DNA of 64,000 nucleotides from Lutispora thermophila DSM 19022. Lineage in GTDB: Bacteria > Bacillota > Clostridia > Lutisporales > Lutisporaceae. The notes under the pieces are model-generated. The model had not been told where the DNA came from and did not search any database. It saw only the letters and a program-made list of their open reading frames with translations. Numbering within the stretch: position 1 is the first letter of the stretch; each line of letters starts with the position of its first letter. The stretch is from assembly GCF_900142105.1 (NCBI RefSeq), contig NZ_FQZS01000003.1, positions 125,720 to 189,719 on the forward strand, written 5' to 3'. The translations under genes and the position numbers were made by a program. Of this stretch, positions 37,144 to 49,899 are shown in pieces.

Positions 37144-38346
37144 ATGAGCGTTACAATATTAAAAGAAAAATGCAGAGGCTGCAAATTATGCTTAAAAGCT
37201 TGCCCCTTTGATGCTATATATATGGATAATGGCAAAGCCGTTATAAATTCTGAAAAATGTACTAATTGCGGAGCTTGTGAATCCTCCTGCAAATTTGGTG
37301 CTATATTAGTTGAAAGAGAACAGAAAGAAGAAGTAAAGGATTTGTCTGCATATAAAGGTGTATGGGTTTATGCAGAGCAAAGACAGGGCAAATTAATGTT
37401 TACTTCTCTTGAATTGTTGGGAGAAGGCAGAAAACTTGCTGACAAACTGGGAGTAGAACTTTCAGCAGTGCTTTTGGGACATGAAGTTGATGATATATGT
37501 CAGGAACTTATCCATTATGGCGCTGACAAAGTAATATATGCAAACCATAAACTATTGCAAAACTATACTACGGATGGTTATACTAAGGTTATAGCTGATC
37601 TTATCAATGAGAAAAAATCAGAAATAGTTATTATAGGAGCTACTAACATAGGAAGAGATTTAGCTCCAAGAGTTGCAGCAAGATTAAATACAGGTTTGAC
37701 TGCTGACTGCACAAAATTGGATATCGATGAAGAGCAGAGGATTCTTCTTCAAACAAGACCTGCCTTTGGTGGAAACCTTATGGCAACCATTGTTACTCCA
37801 AACCATAGACCTCAGATGTCTACAGTAAGACCCGGCGTTATGAAGAAGATGGAAAAGGATGAAAGCAGAACAGGCGTTGTAGAAAAAGTAGATGTAAATC
37901 TTCATGACGAAGATTTAAGGGTTAAGGTAGAAGAAATAGTTAAGTCTGCAAAACAGACAGTAAATCTTGTAGAAGCTCAGTACATTGTTTCCGGAGGAAG
38001 AGGTTTGGGAGGACCTGAAGGCTTCAAGTTGATGCAGGAATTGGCAGACGCATTAGGCGGAGTGGTAGGTTCTTCTCGTGCAGCTGTTGATGCAGGCTGG
38101 ATTTCTCATGACCATCAGGTAGGTCAAACAGGAAAGACTGTAAGACCAAGGGTTTATATTGCTTGTGGTATTTCGGGAGCAATACAGCACTTGGCCGGTA
38201 TGCAGAACAGTGATTGCATAATTGCTATAAATAAAAATCCTGATGCTCCAATTTTCTCCGTGGCTGATTATGGTATAGTTGGAGATCTATATAAAGTAGT
38301 TCCTATGCTCATTGAAGAGGTGAAAAAGCTCAAAGAACAAAAATAA
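37144..38346 (+). CDS. etfA: Electron-transfer flavoprotein alpha subunit with 2[4Fe-4S] domain
   Basis: The 400 residues begin with a ferredoxin-like domain with two CxxCxxCxxxC(P) motifs ([13 protein letters not shown] and [13 protein letters not shown], residues about 10-50). The normal EtfA then follows ([13 protein letters not shown]..., C-terminal FAD-binding [33 protein letters not shown]). The extra iron-sulfur domain is known from some anaerobe Etfs and may link to ferredoxin. It lies 15 bp after etfB. Confidence 0.95.
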   Translation: MSVTILKEKCRGCKLCLKACPFDAIYMDNGKAVINSEKCTNCGACESSCKFGAILVEREQKEEVKDLSAYKGVWVYAEQRQGKLMFTSLELLGEGRKLADKLGVELSAVLLGHEVDDICQELIHYGADKVIYANHKLLQNYTTDGYTKVIADLINEKKSEIVIIGATNIGRDLAPRVAARLNTGLTADCTKLDIDEEQRILLQTRPAFGGNLMATIVTPNHRPQMSTVRPGVMKKMEKDESRTGVVEKVDVNLHDEDLRVKVEEIVKSAKQTVNLVEAQYIVSGGRGLGGPEGFKLMQELADALGGVVGSSRAAVDAGWISHDHQVGQTGKTVRPRVYIACGISGAIQHLAGMQNSDCIIAINKNPDAPIFSVADYGIVGDLYKVVPMLIEEVKKLKEQK

Positions 38347-38360
38347 AAGGAGGGCGCTCT

Positions 38361-39137
38361 ATGGAGTTTAAGTATCTTACATTGTCAAAAGACGGCAATG
38401 TGGGAATCCTAACTATTAACAGACCAGAAGCTTTAAACGCTCTCAATAGATCCGTATTGCAAGAGCTGGATGCTGCCCTGGATGAACTAGCAAATGATAA
38501 AGATGTATATGTTATAGTTTTGACAGGTGAAGGCAAAGCATTTGTAGCAGGTGCGGATATTGCAGAGATGAAGGACATGACTCCAGAAGAGGCAAAAGAA
38601 TTTGCAGAGACTGGTTCTAGAGTTTTCCGAAAACTGGAGACCATCGATAAACCTGTTATCGCCGCTGTTAACGGATATGCCTTAGGTGGAGGCTGTGAAC
38701 TTGCTATGGCTTGTGACATAATTATAGCAGGAGAGCAGGCAAAGTTCGGTCAACCAGAAGTAGGTTTAGGCATAACACCAGGTTTTGGTGGAACACAGCG
38801 ATTGCCTAGAATTGTGGGCACCAAGATAGCCAAGGAAATGATATTTACTGGCGGAACAATAACAGCACAAGAAGCTCAAAGGATAGGCTTAGTAAACAAG
38901 ATTGTACCACCTAATACTTCTTTGCAAACTGCAATAGAGATGGCAAAAACAATAGCTTCCAAGGGACAAGTTGCGGTAAGAAATTCTAAGAGAGCCATTG
39001 ACCAAGGTATTGAAACCGATATAGATGAAGGTGTCAAAGTAGAAAACCAGTTGTTTGCTAAATGCTTCGAAAGTGTTGATCAGAAAGAAGGCATGACTGC
39101 ATTCATAGAAAAACGTAAACCTAACTTTAAGAATTAA
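38361..39137 (+). CDS. crt: Enoyl-CoA hydratase (crotonase)
   Basis: This 258-residue enzyme hydrates/dehydrates between 3-hydroxybutyryl-CoA and crotonyl-CoA. It has the oxyanion-hole motif [26 protein letters not shown] and [18 protein letters not shown] with both catalytic glutamates. It lies 14 bp after etfA, in the same operon. Confidence 0.95.
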   Translation: MEFKYLTLSKDGNVGILTINRPEALNALNRSVLQELDAALDELANDKDVYVIVLTGEGKAFVAGADIAEMKDMTPEEAKEFAETGSRVFRKLETIDKPVIAAVNGYALGGGCELAMACDIIIAGEQAKFGQPEVGLGITPGFGGTQRLPRIVGTKIAKEMIFTGGTITAQEAQRIGLVNKIVPPNTSLQTAIEMAKTIASKGQVAVRNSKRAIDQGIETDIDEGVKVENQLFAKCFESVDQKEGMTAFIEKRKPNFKN

Positions 39138-39151
39138 TGGGGGTGTATCAG

Positions 39152-39988
39152 GTGAAAGTATTTGTTGTGGGATCCGGTACCATGGGTACAGGAATAGTTC
39201 AGACCTTTGCTCAGGCAGGCATTGAGGTTACAATGAGAGAAAGAACTCCTGGGAAAGGCATGAATGTTATTACTAAATCATTGGATAAATTAGTGCAAAA
39301 AGGCAAGATGGCAGAAGAGGAAAAAAATCGTATACTTGGCAATATTAAAGCAGTTCAAAATCTAGAAGAAGCAAAGGATGCAGATTTGATAATAGAAGCA
39401 GCTGTTGAAGAGCTTCATTTAAAAAAGGAACTTTTTGCTGAATTGGATAAGATTTGCAAGCCCGAAGCTATCTTAGCCACAAATACATCATCATTATCCA
39501 TAACAGAGATAGCAAGTGCAACAAACAGACCTGACAAAGTCATAGGCATGCACTTCTTCAATCCTGTTCCAATGATGAAGCTTGTAGAGGTTATCAAAGG
39601 AATAGCCACTTCTCAGGAAACAAGAGACAAGATATTCGAGATATCTGAAAAAGTAGGCAAAAAGCCTATAGAAGTAGAAGAAGCTCCTGGCTTTGTTGTA
39701 AACAGAATACTTATTCCTATGATAAATGAAGCAGTGGGAATACTGGCAGATGGTGTGGCTAAAGCTGAAGATATAGATGAGGCCATGAAGCTAGGCGCAA
39801 ATCATCCAATGGGACCATTGGCATTGGCAGACTTAATAGGAAATGATGTTTGCTTAGCTATAATGGAAGTATTATATACTGAATTTGGCGATTCAAAGTA
39901 CAGACCTCATCCTCTTCTCAGAAAGATGGTTAGAGGAAATCTTCTTGGAAGAAAGACCGGAAAAGGATTCTACGATTATAGCAAATAG
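39152..39988 (+). CDS. hbd: 3-hydroxybutyryl-CoA dehydrogenase
   Basis: This NAD(P)-dependent enzyme reduces acetoacetyl-CoA. The 278 residues show a Rossmann motif ([21 protein letters not shown]), the catalytic His in [14 protein letters not shown] and the C-terminal domain ([32 protein letters not shown]). The GTG at 39152 is six bases after GGGGGTG; the ATG at 39137 overlaps the crt stop and precedes that site. No thiolase gene is in this operon, so the thl step is encoded elsewhere. Confidence 0.95.
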   Translation: MKVFVVGSGTMGTGIVQTFAQAGIEVTMRERTPGKGMNVITKSLDKLVQKGKMAEEEKNRILGNIKAVQNLEEAKDADLIIEAAVEELHLKKELFAELDKICKPEAILATNTSSLSITEIASATNRPDKVIGMHFFNPVPMMKLVEVIKGIATSQETRDKIFEISEKVGKKPIEVEEAPGFVVNRILIPMINEAVGILADGVAKAEDIDEAMKLGANHPMGPLALADLIGNDVCLAIMEVLYTEFGDSKYRPHPLLRKMVRGNLLGRKTGKGFYDYSK

Positions 39989-40000
39989 AAGCAAAAGACT

Positions 40001-40043
40001 AAAGCCACCGGGAGCGGTTATCCGTTCTTGGTGGCTTTATTTG
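40001..40043 (+). terminator. Hairpin between hbd and hom
   Basis: A long stem AAAGCCACC/GGTGGCTTT (40001-40009 with 40029-40037) continues through G-U pairs to a TTAT loop, then TATTT. It ends the butyryl-CoA operon but lies only a few bases before the ribosome-binding site of the next gene, so it may also tune that gene. Confidence 0.75.
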
Positions 40044-40058
40044 AAGGAAGGTGCAATG

Positions 40059-41090
40059 ATGAATATTGCTCTCATTGGTTGCGGAGGTGTTGGCAAGGCT
40101 TTTATAAATCTGCTACAGGAAAGAGAAAAGGAGTTGGAAACGCAGGGAATTGATATATCGTTGAAATATATTATTGGAAGCAAAGGTGGCATATACGATC
40201 CTCAAGGCATTAATAAGGAAGATTTTATAAAGTATGCAGCATCAGAAGAAGACATCACAAAATATCCTGAAGGCGGAAGCAGGAAATTATCCATTGATAA
40301 CATTATTGAAAATAAGGATGTAGATATATTAATAGAACTCACTCCTACCAGTAGGGACACCGGTGAACCTGGTATGACTCATATTACAAAAGCCTTGAGC
40401 AGTGGTATCAGTGTTGTGACAGGCAATAAAGGTCCCATAATGCTTGCTTATGGGAAGTTGAAGTCTTTAGCAAAAGACAATGGTGTCCAGTTGGCAATAG
40501 GCTGTACCACGGGAGGAGCATTGCCTTCCATCAATGCTGGTGTTTTTGATTTAGCGGGCTCCAGTATTCTTTCCATTGAGGGTGTATTAAACGGTACCAC
40601 CAATTATATCATTCAGGAAATGGAAGCAAAGAGTATAAGCTTTGAGGAAGCTCTAAAAAAAGCTCAGGAATCAGGTATAGCAGAAGCGGATCCCTCACTG
40701 GATATAGAGGGTTGGGATACTGCTATGAAAATGTTGATACTGGTAAATGTTTTGATGGGAGAAGATAAAACTTTGAATGATATCAAGGTATCAGGCATAA
40801 AGGAGATAACTTTGAAAGATATAGAGAGGGCAAAAGCCAAAGGCAAGAAGCTAAAGCTTGTAGGCAAAGCAGTGAAGGAGAAAGAAAAACTTGTTATGTC
40901 CGTTGATTTAGAAGAAATCTCAGTTGATCATCCTCTTTATGGTGTAGATGGGAAAAACAAAGGTGTAAGATATGTTTCAGACACATTGGGAGACCTTACA
41001 ATATCAGGAGGAGCTTCCGGTACAAAAGCAGCAGCTGCTTCTGTGCTCAGGGATATTGTAAATATACATAAGGGTTATAGATTTGTTTAA
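40059..41090 (+). CDS. Homoserine dehydrogenase-like protein without ACT domain
   Basis: This 343-residue protein has an NAD(P)-binding domain (NIALIGCGGVGKAFINLL) and the homoserine-dehydrogenase catalytic domain (GVLNGTTNYIIQEM, GIAEADPSLDIEGWDTAMKMLIL with the Asp/Lys region). It lacks the C-terminal ACT domain. The start was set at 40059, 7 nt after GGAAGG (ATG 40056 is also possible). A second homoserine dehydrogenase gene follows directly; this copy may be unregulated or act on another semialdehyde. Confidence 0.8.
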   Translation: MNIALIGCGGVGKAFINLLQEREKELETQGIDISLKYIIGSKGGIYDPQGINKEDFIKYAASEEDITKYPEGGSRKLSIDNIIENKDVDILIELTPTSRDTGEPGMTHITKALSSGISVVTGNKGPIMLAYGKLKSLAKDNGVQLAIGCTTGGALPSINAGVFDLAGSSILSIEGVLNGTTNYIIQEMEAKSISFEEALKKAQESGIAEADPSLDIEGWDTAMKMLILVNVLMGEDKTLNDIKVSGIKEITLKDIERAKAKGKKLKLVGKAVKEKEKLVMSVDLEEISVDHPLYGVDGKNKGVRYVSDTLGDLTISGGASGTKAAAASVLRDIVNIHKGYRFV

Positions 41091-41223
41091 TCTGCAACTT
41101 CTCCTATTGCCAAAACCATTGAAAATTGATAAAATGTTTGTTATAAGTACACACTTGTTTGTTACACATATACAAATCCTTATATATGCACTTATATATA
41201 GGATAAGTTTGGAGGCAGTATAT

Positions 41224-42516
41224 ATGAAGAAGGAAATAACAATAGCTATTATGGGTTTTGGCACAGTAGGATCAGGTACATACAAAATATTGACGAAAAA
41301 CAGGGAATTAATCAGAGATCAAGTGGGAATGGATATCGTAGTCAAGAAGATACTGGTAAGGGACATAAACAAGAAAAGACTTGTTGAAGTTCCTCAAGAA
41401 TTGATTACCACCGATGCTGAGGATATACTGGGAGATGCTGAAATAGATGTGGTGGTAGAGCTTATGGGAGGGCAGGAACAAGCTTATTCCTACATTATGG
41501 AGGCTCTTGACAGGGACAAGCATGTAGTAACTGCCAATAAGGAACTTATGGCTAAAAGAGGAAGAGAAATTCTCACGAAAGCAGATGAAAGAGGTCTCAG
41601 TGTGGGATTTGAGGCCAGTGTCTGTGGAGGTATACCAATAATTAGAGCCTTAAAAACTTCTTTGTCAACAGATAAGGTTAACAGGATTATGGGTATTGTA
41701 AACGGGACTACCAATTATATTCTTACGAAGATGTCCCAAGAAGGCAGCGAATATGAAGAAGCTTTGGGACAAGCCAAGAGCATGGGATTTGCAGAAGCTG
41801 ATCCTACGTCAGATGTGGAAGGTTTCGATGCGGCATACAAAATGGCAATCCTATCATCAATTGGATTTCATACCAAGGTGGATATAAATAAAGTAAAAAG
41901 AGAAGGTATATCTAAGATAACTAAAATTGATATTGAATATGCTAATGAGCTGGGATGGACAATAAAGCTTCTTGGTATTGCCAAAGATATTGAAGGGAAG
42001 CTGGAAATTAGCGTAGGTCCTGTTATGCTTCCAAAGGATCACCCTCTGGCTCTGGTAAAGGGTGTCAATAACGCTGTGTTTATAAATTCTGAAGCCATAG
42101 GAGAGCTTATGTTTTATGGCCCAGGAGCTGGACAAATGGCAACAGGAAATTCCGTGGCGGCAGATATCATGGATATAGGAAGGCAGATTGCATTGGGAAA
42201 CAATATGAAGCCAAATTGCAGCTGTTTTGCTGATAAGACTTATGTTGAAGATTCAAGGTCGAGCTATTATACAAGAATCAATGTGGTAAACAGGCCCGGG
42301 GTTTTGGCGCAGATAGCTTCTGTTTTTGGAAACTATGGAGTAAGTATAGAGTCTGTGTTTCAAAAAAAGACGGAAGCAGAAAGAGCTGAAGTTGTATGGA
42401 TTACTTCTAAGGTTGAAGAGAGCAGCTTTAGAAAGGCTATTGAATTGATAAAGTCTTTAGATGTTGTGAATGATGTTTCAAGCATTATAAGGGTTGAGGC
42501 TAATGGATATTGTTAA
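41224..42516 (+). CDS. hom: Homoserine dehydrogenase with ACT domain
   Basis: This 430-residue enzyme reduces aspartate semialdehyde to homoserine for Thr/Met synthesis. It has ITIAIMGFGTVGSGTYKIL, VTANKELMAKRG, GIVNGTTNYILTKM and FAEADPTSDVEGFDAAYKMAIL, and a C-terminal ACT domain (YYTRINVVNRPGVLAQIASVFGNYGVSIESVFQKK) for feedback control. The ATG at 41224 is eight bases after GGAGG; the frame runs further upstream but without a ribosome-binding site. It is paralogous to the preceding gene. Confidence 0.93.
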   Translation: MKKEITIAIMGFGTVGSGTYKILTKNRELIRDQVGMDIVVKKILVRDINKKRLVEVPQELITTDAEDILGDAEIDVVVELMGGQEQAYSYIMEALDRDKHVVTANKELMAKRGREILTKADERGLSVGFEASVCGGIPIIRALKTSLSTDKVNRIMGIVNGTTNYILTKMSQEGSEYEEALGQAKSMGFAEADPTSDVEGFDAAYKMAILSSIGFHTKVDINKVKREGISKITKIDIEYANELGWTIKLLGIAKDIEGKLEISVGPVMLPKDHPLALVKGVNNAVFINSEAIGELMFYGPGAGQMATGNSVAADIMDIGRQIALGNNMKPNCSCFADKTYVEDSRSSYYTRINVVNRPGVLAQIASVFGNYGVSIESVFQKKTEAERAEVVWITSKVEESSFRKAIELIKSLDVVNDVSSIIRVEANGYC

Positions 42517-42574
42517 TTATATTTTTATGTTATAATTAATAAGGTATTATTACATGAACGGGAGATAAAATAAT

Positions 42575-43453
42575 ATGACAGATATTAATTCTAATGAGTT
42601 AGAGTTAAAAAGATTTAGGGCCTATGCAGAGTTGCTTTTTGCATCCTTTTCATGGGCCCTTGCAACTATTATCATCAAAAAGTACATAGGTGAAATTCCA
42701 TCCTATCATTTATTGATGGGAAGGTTTGTGGTAGGCACCATTTTTATTTTCGCGTTGCAACCTCATAATGTGGCCAGGATAAAGAAGCAACATATTAAGG
42801 TAGGAATACCTTTGGGGATTTTGATATTCGGAGCTTATGCATTTGGAGTTATTTGTCTCAAATATACAAGTGCTTCTAAGTCTGGATTTCTGGTGTCATT
42901 ATCTGTTTTGTTTATACCATTAGTTGAAAGCATAAGAAAGAAAACGCCACCTTCCAAATGGATTGTAATAAGTGTTGCCATGTCATTGGTAGGAATGGTT
43001 CTGATTTCAGGAATCAATGGAGGGAAGTTCAACTTCGGGGATATGCTGGCAATAGCTTCCTCTGTTGTATATACTTTGTATATTTTGGCTCTGGATAAGT
43101 ATGGCAAGGATATGGAGGATACATTGCTGACATTGATTCAGTTGGCAGTAGTAGCTGTGTGTTGTATATTTATAGTTGTATTTTTTGAAGGTTTCAGCAT
43201 GCAGTATATAAAGAATGGTCTCATTCCTATACTTATTATAGGTATACTTTGTACAGGGATGACTACTTTGCTTCAAACCAGAGCACAAAAGATAGCAAGC
43301 CCTGAGAGTGCAGGAATACTATTTTTAGGAGAACCACTTTTTACACTGATAATGTCATATTTTATTCTCAATGAGACAATTCTATTTAGTGGATTGATAG
43401 GAGCGCTTCTAATACTATCATCTTTGGTTATAGCGGTATTGAAGAAGATATAG
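42575..43453 (+). CDS. DMT-superfamily (EamA) transporter
   Basis: This 292-residue membrane protein has ten predicted helices in two EamA repeats (LLFASFSWALATIIIKKYIGEIP; FSGLIGALLILSSLVIAVL). It is only distantly similar to the EamA protein at 33934. It follows hom after 58 bp, so export of a threonine-family amino acid is a reasonable guess without proof. Confidence 0.85.
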   Translation: MTDINSNELELKRFRAYAELLFASFSWALATIIIKKYIGEIPSYHLLMGRFVVGTIFIFALQPHNVARIKKQHIKVGIPLGILIFGAYAFGVICLKYTSASKSGFLVSLSVLFIPLVESIRKKTPPSKWIVISVAMSLVGMVLISGINGGKFNFGDMLAIASSVVYTLYILALDKYGKDMEDTLLTLIQLAVVAVCCIFIVVFFEGFSMQYIKNGLIPILIIGILCTGMTTLLQTRAQKIASPESAGILFLGEPLFTLIMSYFILNETILFSGLIGALLILSSLVIAVLKKI

Positions 43454-43471
43454 GAGGGATATCCCTCCTAT
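43452..43471. terminator. Convergent palindromic terminator
   Basis: The 20-bp perfect palindrome TAGGAGGGATATCCCTCCTA overlaps the ends of two converging genes. On the + strand it is followed by TTTTGTTTT. Confidence 0.8.
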
Positions 43472-43692
43472 TTTGTTTTGATATTCTTCCAAACCTTTAC
43501 TTTGCAATGTTCCTTGAAGCAGTTTTCAATTGATTTGCTTTGGTCTTCCATATTGTCAGGGTTATAGTTTTCTGGGAAATAGTAAGCATTGTACTCTCTT
43601 TCAATAATAGGATAGTTAATTCCATTGTATGTCTCGTCAATTATGTTGTGTTCTATGGCATTTGTTATGTTGTCGAATTTATTCTTATCCAT
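43468..43692 (-). CDS. Small hypothetical protein
   Basis: This 74-residue protein (MDKNKFDNITNAIEHNIIDETYNGINYPIIEREYNAYYF...) has an ideal AGGAGGT ribosome-binding site before the ATG at 43692. It is acidic and Tyr/Asn-rich. No family is recognised. The upstream part of the open frame is not needed. Confidence 0.65.
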   Translation of the reverse strand: MDKNKFDNITNAIEHNIIDETYNGINYPIIEREYNAYYFPENYNPDNMEDQSKSIENCFKEHCKVKVWKNIKTK

Positions 43693-43987
43693 TGTATACC
43701 TCCTGCATAAAAGTAGCCCATTTGTGCAACGTGAAAGATATATTAATATTCTTATCCAAAAGAATTTCATTATGCTGAAACGAAATTGGAATTATTTTCA
43801 ATATTGATGGAAATTATATATTATTAGCGTATGCTTTCTTGTATAATAAGGAAGAAAAACTATCACTGTAATTCATGGGGAGTTTAAGGCTTGGAAGTAT
43901 CCATCGCCTGTAATTGCTTGTGCAATTAATTCAGTTGTTATAAAATAAAAGAATGAAACAAAAAGGATAACATTTCTGGAGGTTAAG

Positions 43988-45913
43988 ATGAATAATCTTT
44001 TGGATAGTTTGAATAAGCAGCAGAGGGAAGCGGTAGTCCATACTGAAGGACCTTTGCTCGTATTGGCCGGCGCTGGCTCAGGCAAGACAAGGGTTCTAAC
44101 TTATAGGATCGCATATCTTATAAACGAGAAAAATGTATATCCTTCCAATATCCTTGCCATTACCTTTACCAATAAGGCTGCAAGGGAGATGAAGGAGAGA
44201 GTGGAAAATCTTTTGGAAGGTTCATATGATATGTGGATTTCTACATTCCATTCTGCCTGTGTAAGAATTTTACGAATGGAGATAGAAAAGCTTCAGGGAT
44301 ATAAGAAAAACTTCATTATATTTGATACAGATGATCAGGCAAAAATTATTAAGGAATGCCTGAAGGAACTTAATTATAATGAAAAGAATTTTCCTCCCAA
44401 AGAAATGATATCTTCCATATCTAAAGCCAAGGATCAGTTGATGACTCCTGGAAAGTTTATGGATAGGTATGGTAGAGATTTCAGATTGAAAAAAGTAGCG
44501 GATATATACTCTCTTTACCAGAAAAAGCTAATGGAAAATAATGCTCTGGATTTTGATGATATATTGTTTAAGACTGTAGAGTTGTTTCAGAATAACCCGG
44601 ATGCACTTCAACGCTACCAACAGAAGTTTAAATATATAATGGTAGATGAGTATCAGGATACTAACTACTGCCAGTATATGCTGATAAACTTGTTGGCTAA
44701 AAGCCACAGAAACCTATGTGTTGTTGGAGACGATGACCAGAGCATTTATAGCTGGAGAGGCGCAGATATAGGCAATATACTGAACTTTGAGAAGGATTTT
44801 CCTGATGCAAAGGTAATCAAGTTGGAGCAGAATTATCGTTCTACCCAAACCATACTGGATGCAGCAAATAGCGTCATAAGCAAAAACTTCGGCAGGAAGA
44901 GCAAAAGGCTCTGGACAGACAATGGAGAAGGTAAGGCCATAATTTATTATAAAGCTATGGATGAAAGAGATGAAGCGGACTTCATAATAGGAGAAATAGA
45001 CAGATTGGCTTTCCAAGAGCAAATAAGCCTTAACAGTTTCGCCATACTTTATAGAACCAATGCTCAATCTCGTGCTCTTGAAGAAATGTGCATGGCAAGA
45101 GGAGTACCCTATAAAATTGTCGGAGGACATCGCTTTTACGATAGGATGGAAGTCAAGGATATCATAGCTTATCTAAGGGTGATACAGGATCCGGAAGGAG
45201 ATTTAAGCATAAAAAGAATAATAAATGTTCCAAAAAGAGGCATAGGCAAGGCCACCATTGACCAGTTGGAGGACTATGCAAGGCAAAACGGCGTTTCTTT
45301 TTATGAGGCGCTACTTTTTGCTGATAATATAGATGGTATAAGTAAAAAAGCCAGAAACAGCATTAAGGATTTTGTGAGGCTTATAGCTGAACTGATGGAT
45401 ATAGCAGAAAATGAAAGCGCTTCTGAAGTGATAAACCAAGTTATCTTAAAAAGCGGGTATCTTGAAGAGTTGGAAAAGGGTGATGATGAAGCCCAAGAGA
45501 GAGCTAGAAACATAAAGGAATTGATCTCTGCAGCTCTTGAGTATGAGGAAAAAAATGAAGACAACTCTCTGACGGGTTTCTTGGAGAATATGGCACTGAT
45601 GTCAGATATAGATGGCTTGAAGGAGGACAGGGAAGGTATAACAATGATGACAATCCACAGTGCCAAAGGCTTGGAATTCCCTGTAGTATTCATATGTGGC
45701 CTGGAGGAAGGACTTTTCCCGACTCAAAGAGCTTTCTTCGAAGAGCATCAGTTGGAAGAGGAGAGAAGGCTCATGTATGTGGCTGTAACCAGAGCTAAGG
45801 AGAAGCTCTATCTTACATCAGCCTTTGAAAGGACTCTCTATGGAAGTACATCCTACACCATGGAATCAAGATTTTTGCGAGAGATACCGAAGGATTTGAT
45901 AATGAAAGTTTAG
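43988..45913 (+). CDS. pcrA: UvrD/PcrA-type DNA helicase
   Basis: This superfamily 1A 3'-5' helicase acts in repair and rolling-circle replication. The 641 residues include Walker A AGAGSGKTR, FTNKAAREMKERV, Walker B VDEYQDTN, GDDDQSIYSWRGA, QNYRSTQTIL and MTIHSAKGLEFPVVF. It stops soon after motif VI, so it lacks the ~100-residue C-terminal extension of typical PcrA that contacts RNA polymerase. The context pcrA-ligA-gatCAB is common in clostridia. Confidence 0.92.
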   Translation: MNNLLDSLNKQQREAVVHTEGPLLVLAGAGSGKTRVLTYRIAYLINEKNVYPSNILAITFTNKAAREMKERVENLLEGSYDMWISTFHSACVRILRMEIEKLQGYKKNFIIFDTDDQAKIIKECLKELNYNEKNFPPKEMISSISKAKDQLMTPGKFMDRYGRDFRLKKVADIYSLYQKKLMENNALDFDDILFKTVELFQNNPDALQRYQQKFKYIMVDEYQDTNYCQYMLINLLAKSHRNLCVVGDDDQSIYSWRGADIGNILNFEKDFPDAKVIKLEQNYRSTQTILDAANSVISKNFGRKSKRLWTDNGEGKAIIYYKAMDERDEADFIIGEIDRLAFQEQISLNSFAILYRTNAQSRALEEMCMARGVPYKIVGGHRFYDRMEVKDIIAYLRVIQDPEGDLSIKRIINVPKRGIGKATIDQLEDYARQNGVSFYEALLFADNIDGISKKARNSIKDFVRLIAELMDIAENESASEVINQVILKSGYLEELEKGDDEAQERARNIKELISAALEYEEKNEDNSLTGFLENMALMSDIDGLKEDREGITMMTIHSAKGLEFPVVFICGLEEGLFPTQRAFFEEHQLEEERRLMYVAVTRAKEKLYLTSAFERTLYGSTSYTMESRFLREIPKDLIMKV

Positions 45914-48127
<2,214 letters not shown>

Positions 48128-48128
48128 T

Positions 48129-48413
48129 ATGATAGATAAAAAAGATTTGCATTATGTAGCATCTCTTGCCAGGCTTAAACTCAAGGAAGAAGATGAAGAA
48201 AAGGTAAGAGAAAAATTCAGCATGGTTTTGGATTATGTGGGTATGCTCAATGAATTGGATATAGAAGATGTGGAGCCTTTGATAAATGTCAACGGCATGT
48301 CAAATGTCATGAGGGAAGATGAAATCAAAGAATCTATGGACAGAGAGACTTTGCTTGCCAATGCGCCTGAGAAGATGTATGGTTGCATAAAGGTAAGCAA
48401 GGTAATAGAGTAA
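48129..48413 (+). CDS. gatC: Glu-tRNA(Gln) amidotransferase subunit C
   Basis: This 94-residue subunit stabilises GatA. The features DLHYVASLARLKLKEEDEEKVREKFSMVLDYVGMLNELD and NVMREDEI are typical. It starts one base after the ligA stop, so they are translationally coupled. Confidence 0.95.
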   Translation: MIDKKDLHYVASLARLKLKEEDEEKVREKFSMVLDYVGMLNELDIEDVEPLINVNGMSNVMREDEIKESMDRETLLANAPEKMYGCIKVSKVIE

Positions 48414-48425
48414 GGAGAGGTGAAA

Positions 48426-49886
48426 ATGTTGGAATTGCATAGTCTCACTATTCATGAAATAAGAGATATGTTGAGAGCAGGCCAGATTTGTTCAAAGGAT
48501 ATATTGGACAGTGTCTATAGTCGTATCGAAGCTTTAGATGATAAGATAGGTGCTTATTTGACATTGACCAAAGAGGAAGCATATGAAGCTGCAGCAATCA
48601 TAGACAAAAAAATAGCAGAGGGAGAAAAGTTAGGAGATTTGGCCGGAATTCCTATGGCCATTAAAGACAATATATCCACAAAAGGAGTAAAAACCACATG
48701 TGCTTCAAAAATGTTGGAAAACTATGTGCCTCCCTTTGATGCCCATGCCTATGAAAAGTTAAAAGAAGCAGGAGCAATTCTAATAGGTAAGACAAACCTT
48801 GACGAGTTTGCCATGGGAAGTTCTACTGAGAATTCCGCATTTAAAATCACCAGGAATCCCTGGGATTTGGAGAGGGTTCCCGGAGGTTCCAGCGGAGGTT
48901 CTGCAGCAGCTGTTGCATCAGATGAAGCCTATTTTGCATTGGGTTCTGATACAGGAGGTTCCATAAGACAACCTGCATCTTTATGCGGAGTAGTTGGATT
49001 CAAGCCTACCTATGGTGCTGTATCCAGGTATGGATTGGTGGCTTTCGGTTCTTCCTTTGATCAGATAGGGCCTTTCACAAAGGATGTGGAGGATTGTGCC
49101 ATACTTCTGAACCACTTATATGGACATGATAAGAAGGATTCTACCTCACTTAATGTGGAGTTTGGAGATTTTACAGAGGCATTGAATAAGGATATAAAAG
49201 GCATGAGAATAGGTTTGCCTGAAGAATACTTCGGAGAAGGTATTGATCCGGAAGTTAAAAAGCTTGTGCTGGATGGAGTTAAGGTATTGGAAGGACTTGG
49301 TGCCCATGTGGAGGAAATCAGTCTGCCATATTCCAAATATGCCCTTCCGGTGTATTACATAGCTGCATCTGCAGAAGCATCATCAAACCTGGCAAGATAC
49401 GATGGTGTGAGATATGGCTATAGGGCAAAGGATTACAGCAGTCTGGAGGAATTGTATGTAAACAGCAGAAGCGAAGGCTTCGGAGAGGAAGTTAAGCTCA
49501 GGATCATGCTGGGTACTTATACCCTGAGCTCAGGATACTATGACGCCTATTACAATAAGGCACTGAAGGTAAGAAGGCTTATTAAACAGGAGTTTGAAGA
49601 AGCCTTTGAAAAATATGATGTGCTGATTTCTCCCACATCTCCTACCACTGCTTTCAAAATAGGAGAAAGGACAGATGACCAACTGGCAATGTACATGTCG
49701 GACATATGCACCGTGCCCATAAATATAGCAGGCATACCTGCCATATCGGTGCCCTGCGGACTTTCTAAAGGATTGCCTGTTGGTATGCAGATAATGAGCA
49801 AATCTTTGGGAGAGGCTTCTATAATAAAAGTAGCCCATGCTTTTGAGCAGAATACTAATTTTACTAAGAAAAAACCGACTCTGTAA
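48426..49886 (+). CDS. gatA: Glu-tRNA(Gln) amidotransferase subunit A
   Basis: This amidase subunit releases ammonia from glutamine for conversion of Glu-tRNA(Gln) to Gln-tRNA(Gln). The 486 residues have the Ser-Ser-Lys triad in [19 protein letters not shown] and [12 protein letters not shown]. The start is the ATG at 48426 after AGGAGAGG (the GTG at 48420 overlaps that site). It lies in the gatCAB operon. Confidence 0.97.
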   Translation: MLELHSLTIHEIRDMLRAGQICSKDILDSVYSRIEALDDKIGAYLTLTKEEAYEAAAIIDKKIAEGEKLGDLAGIPMAIKDNISTKGVKTTCASKMLENYVPPFDAHAYEKLKEAGAILIGKTNLDEFAMGSSTENSAFKITRNPWDLERVPGGSSGGSAAAVASDEAYFALGSDTGGSIRQPASLCGVVGFKPTYGAVSRYGLVAFGSSFDQIGPFTKDVEDCAILLNHLYGHDKKDSTSLNVEFGDFTEALNKDIKGMRIGLPEEYFGEGIDPEVKKLVLDGVKVLEGLGAHVEEISLPYSKYALPVYYIAASAEASSNLARYDGVRYGYRAKDYSSLEELYVNSRSEGFGEEVKLRIMLGTYTLSSGYYDAYYNKALKVRRLIKQEFEEAFEKYDVLISPTSPTTAFKIGERTDDQLAMYMSDICTVPINIAGIPAISVPCGLSKGLPVGMQIMSKSLGEASIIKVAHAFEQNTNFTKKKPTL

Positions 49887-49899
49887 GGTGGTGTGAGTT

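Noticed and set aside
41091-41223. Riboswitch or T-box leader before the second homoserine dehydrogenase
   Set aside because: No conserved T-box sequence or terminator hairpin is seen in the 133-nt gap.
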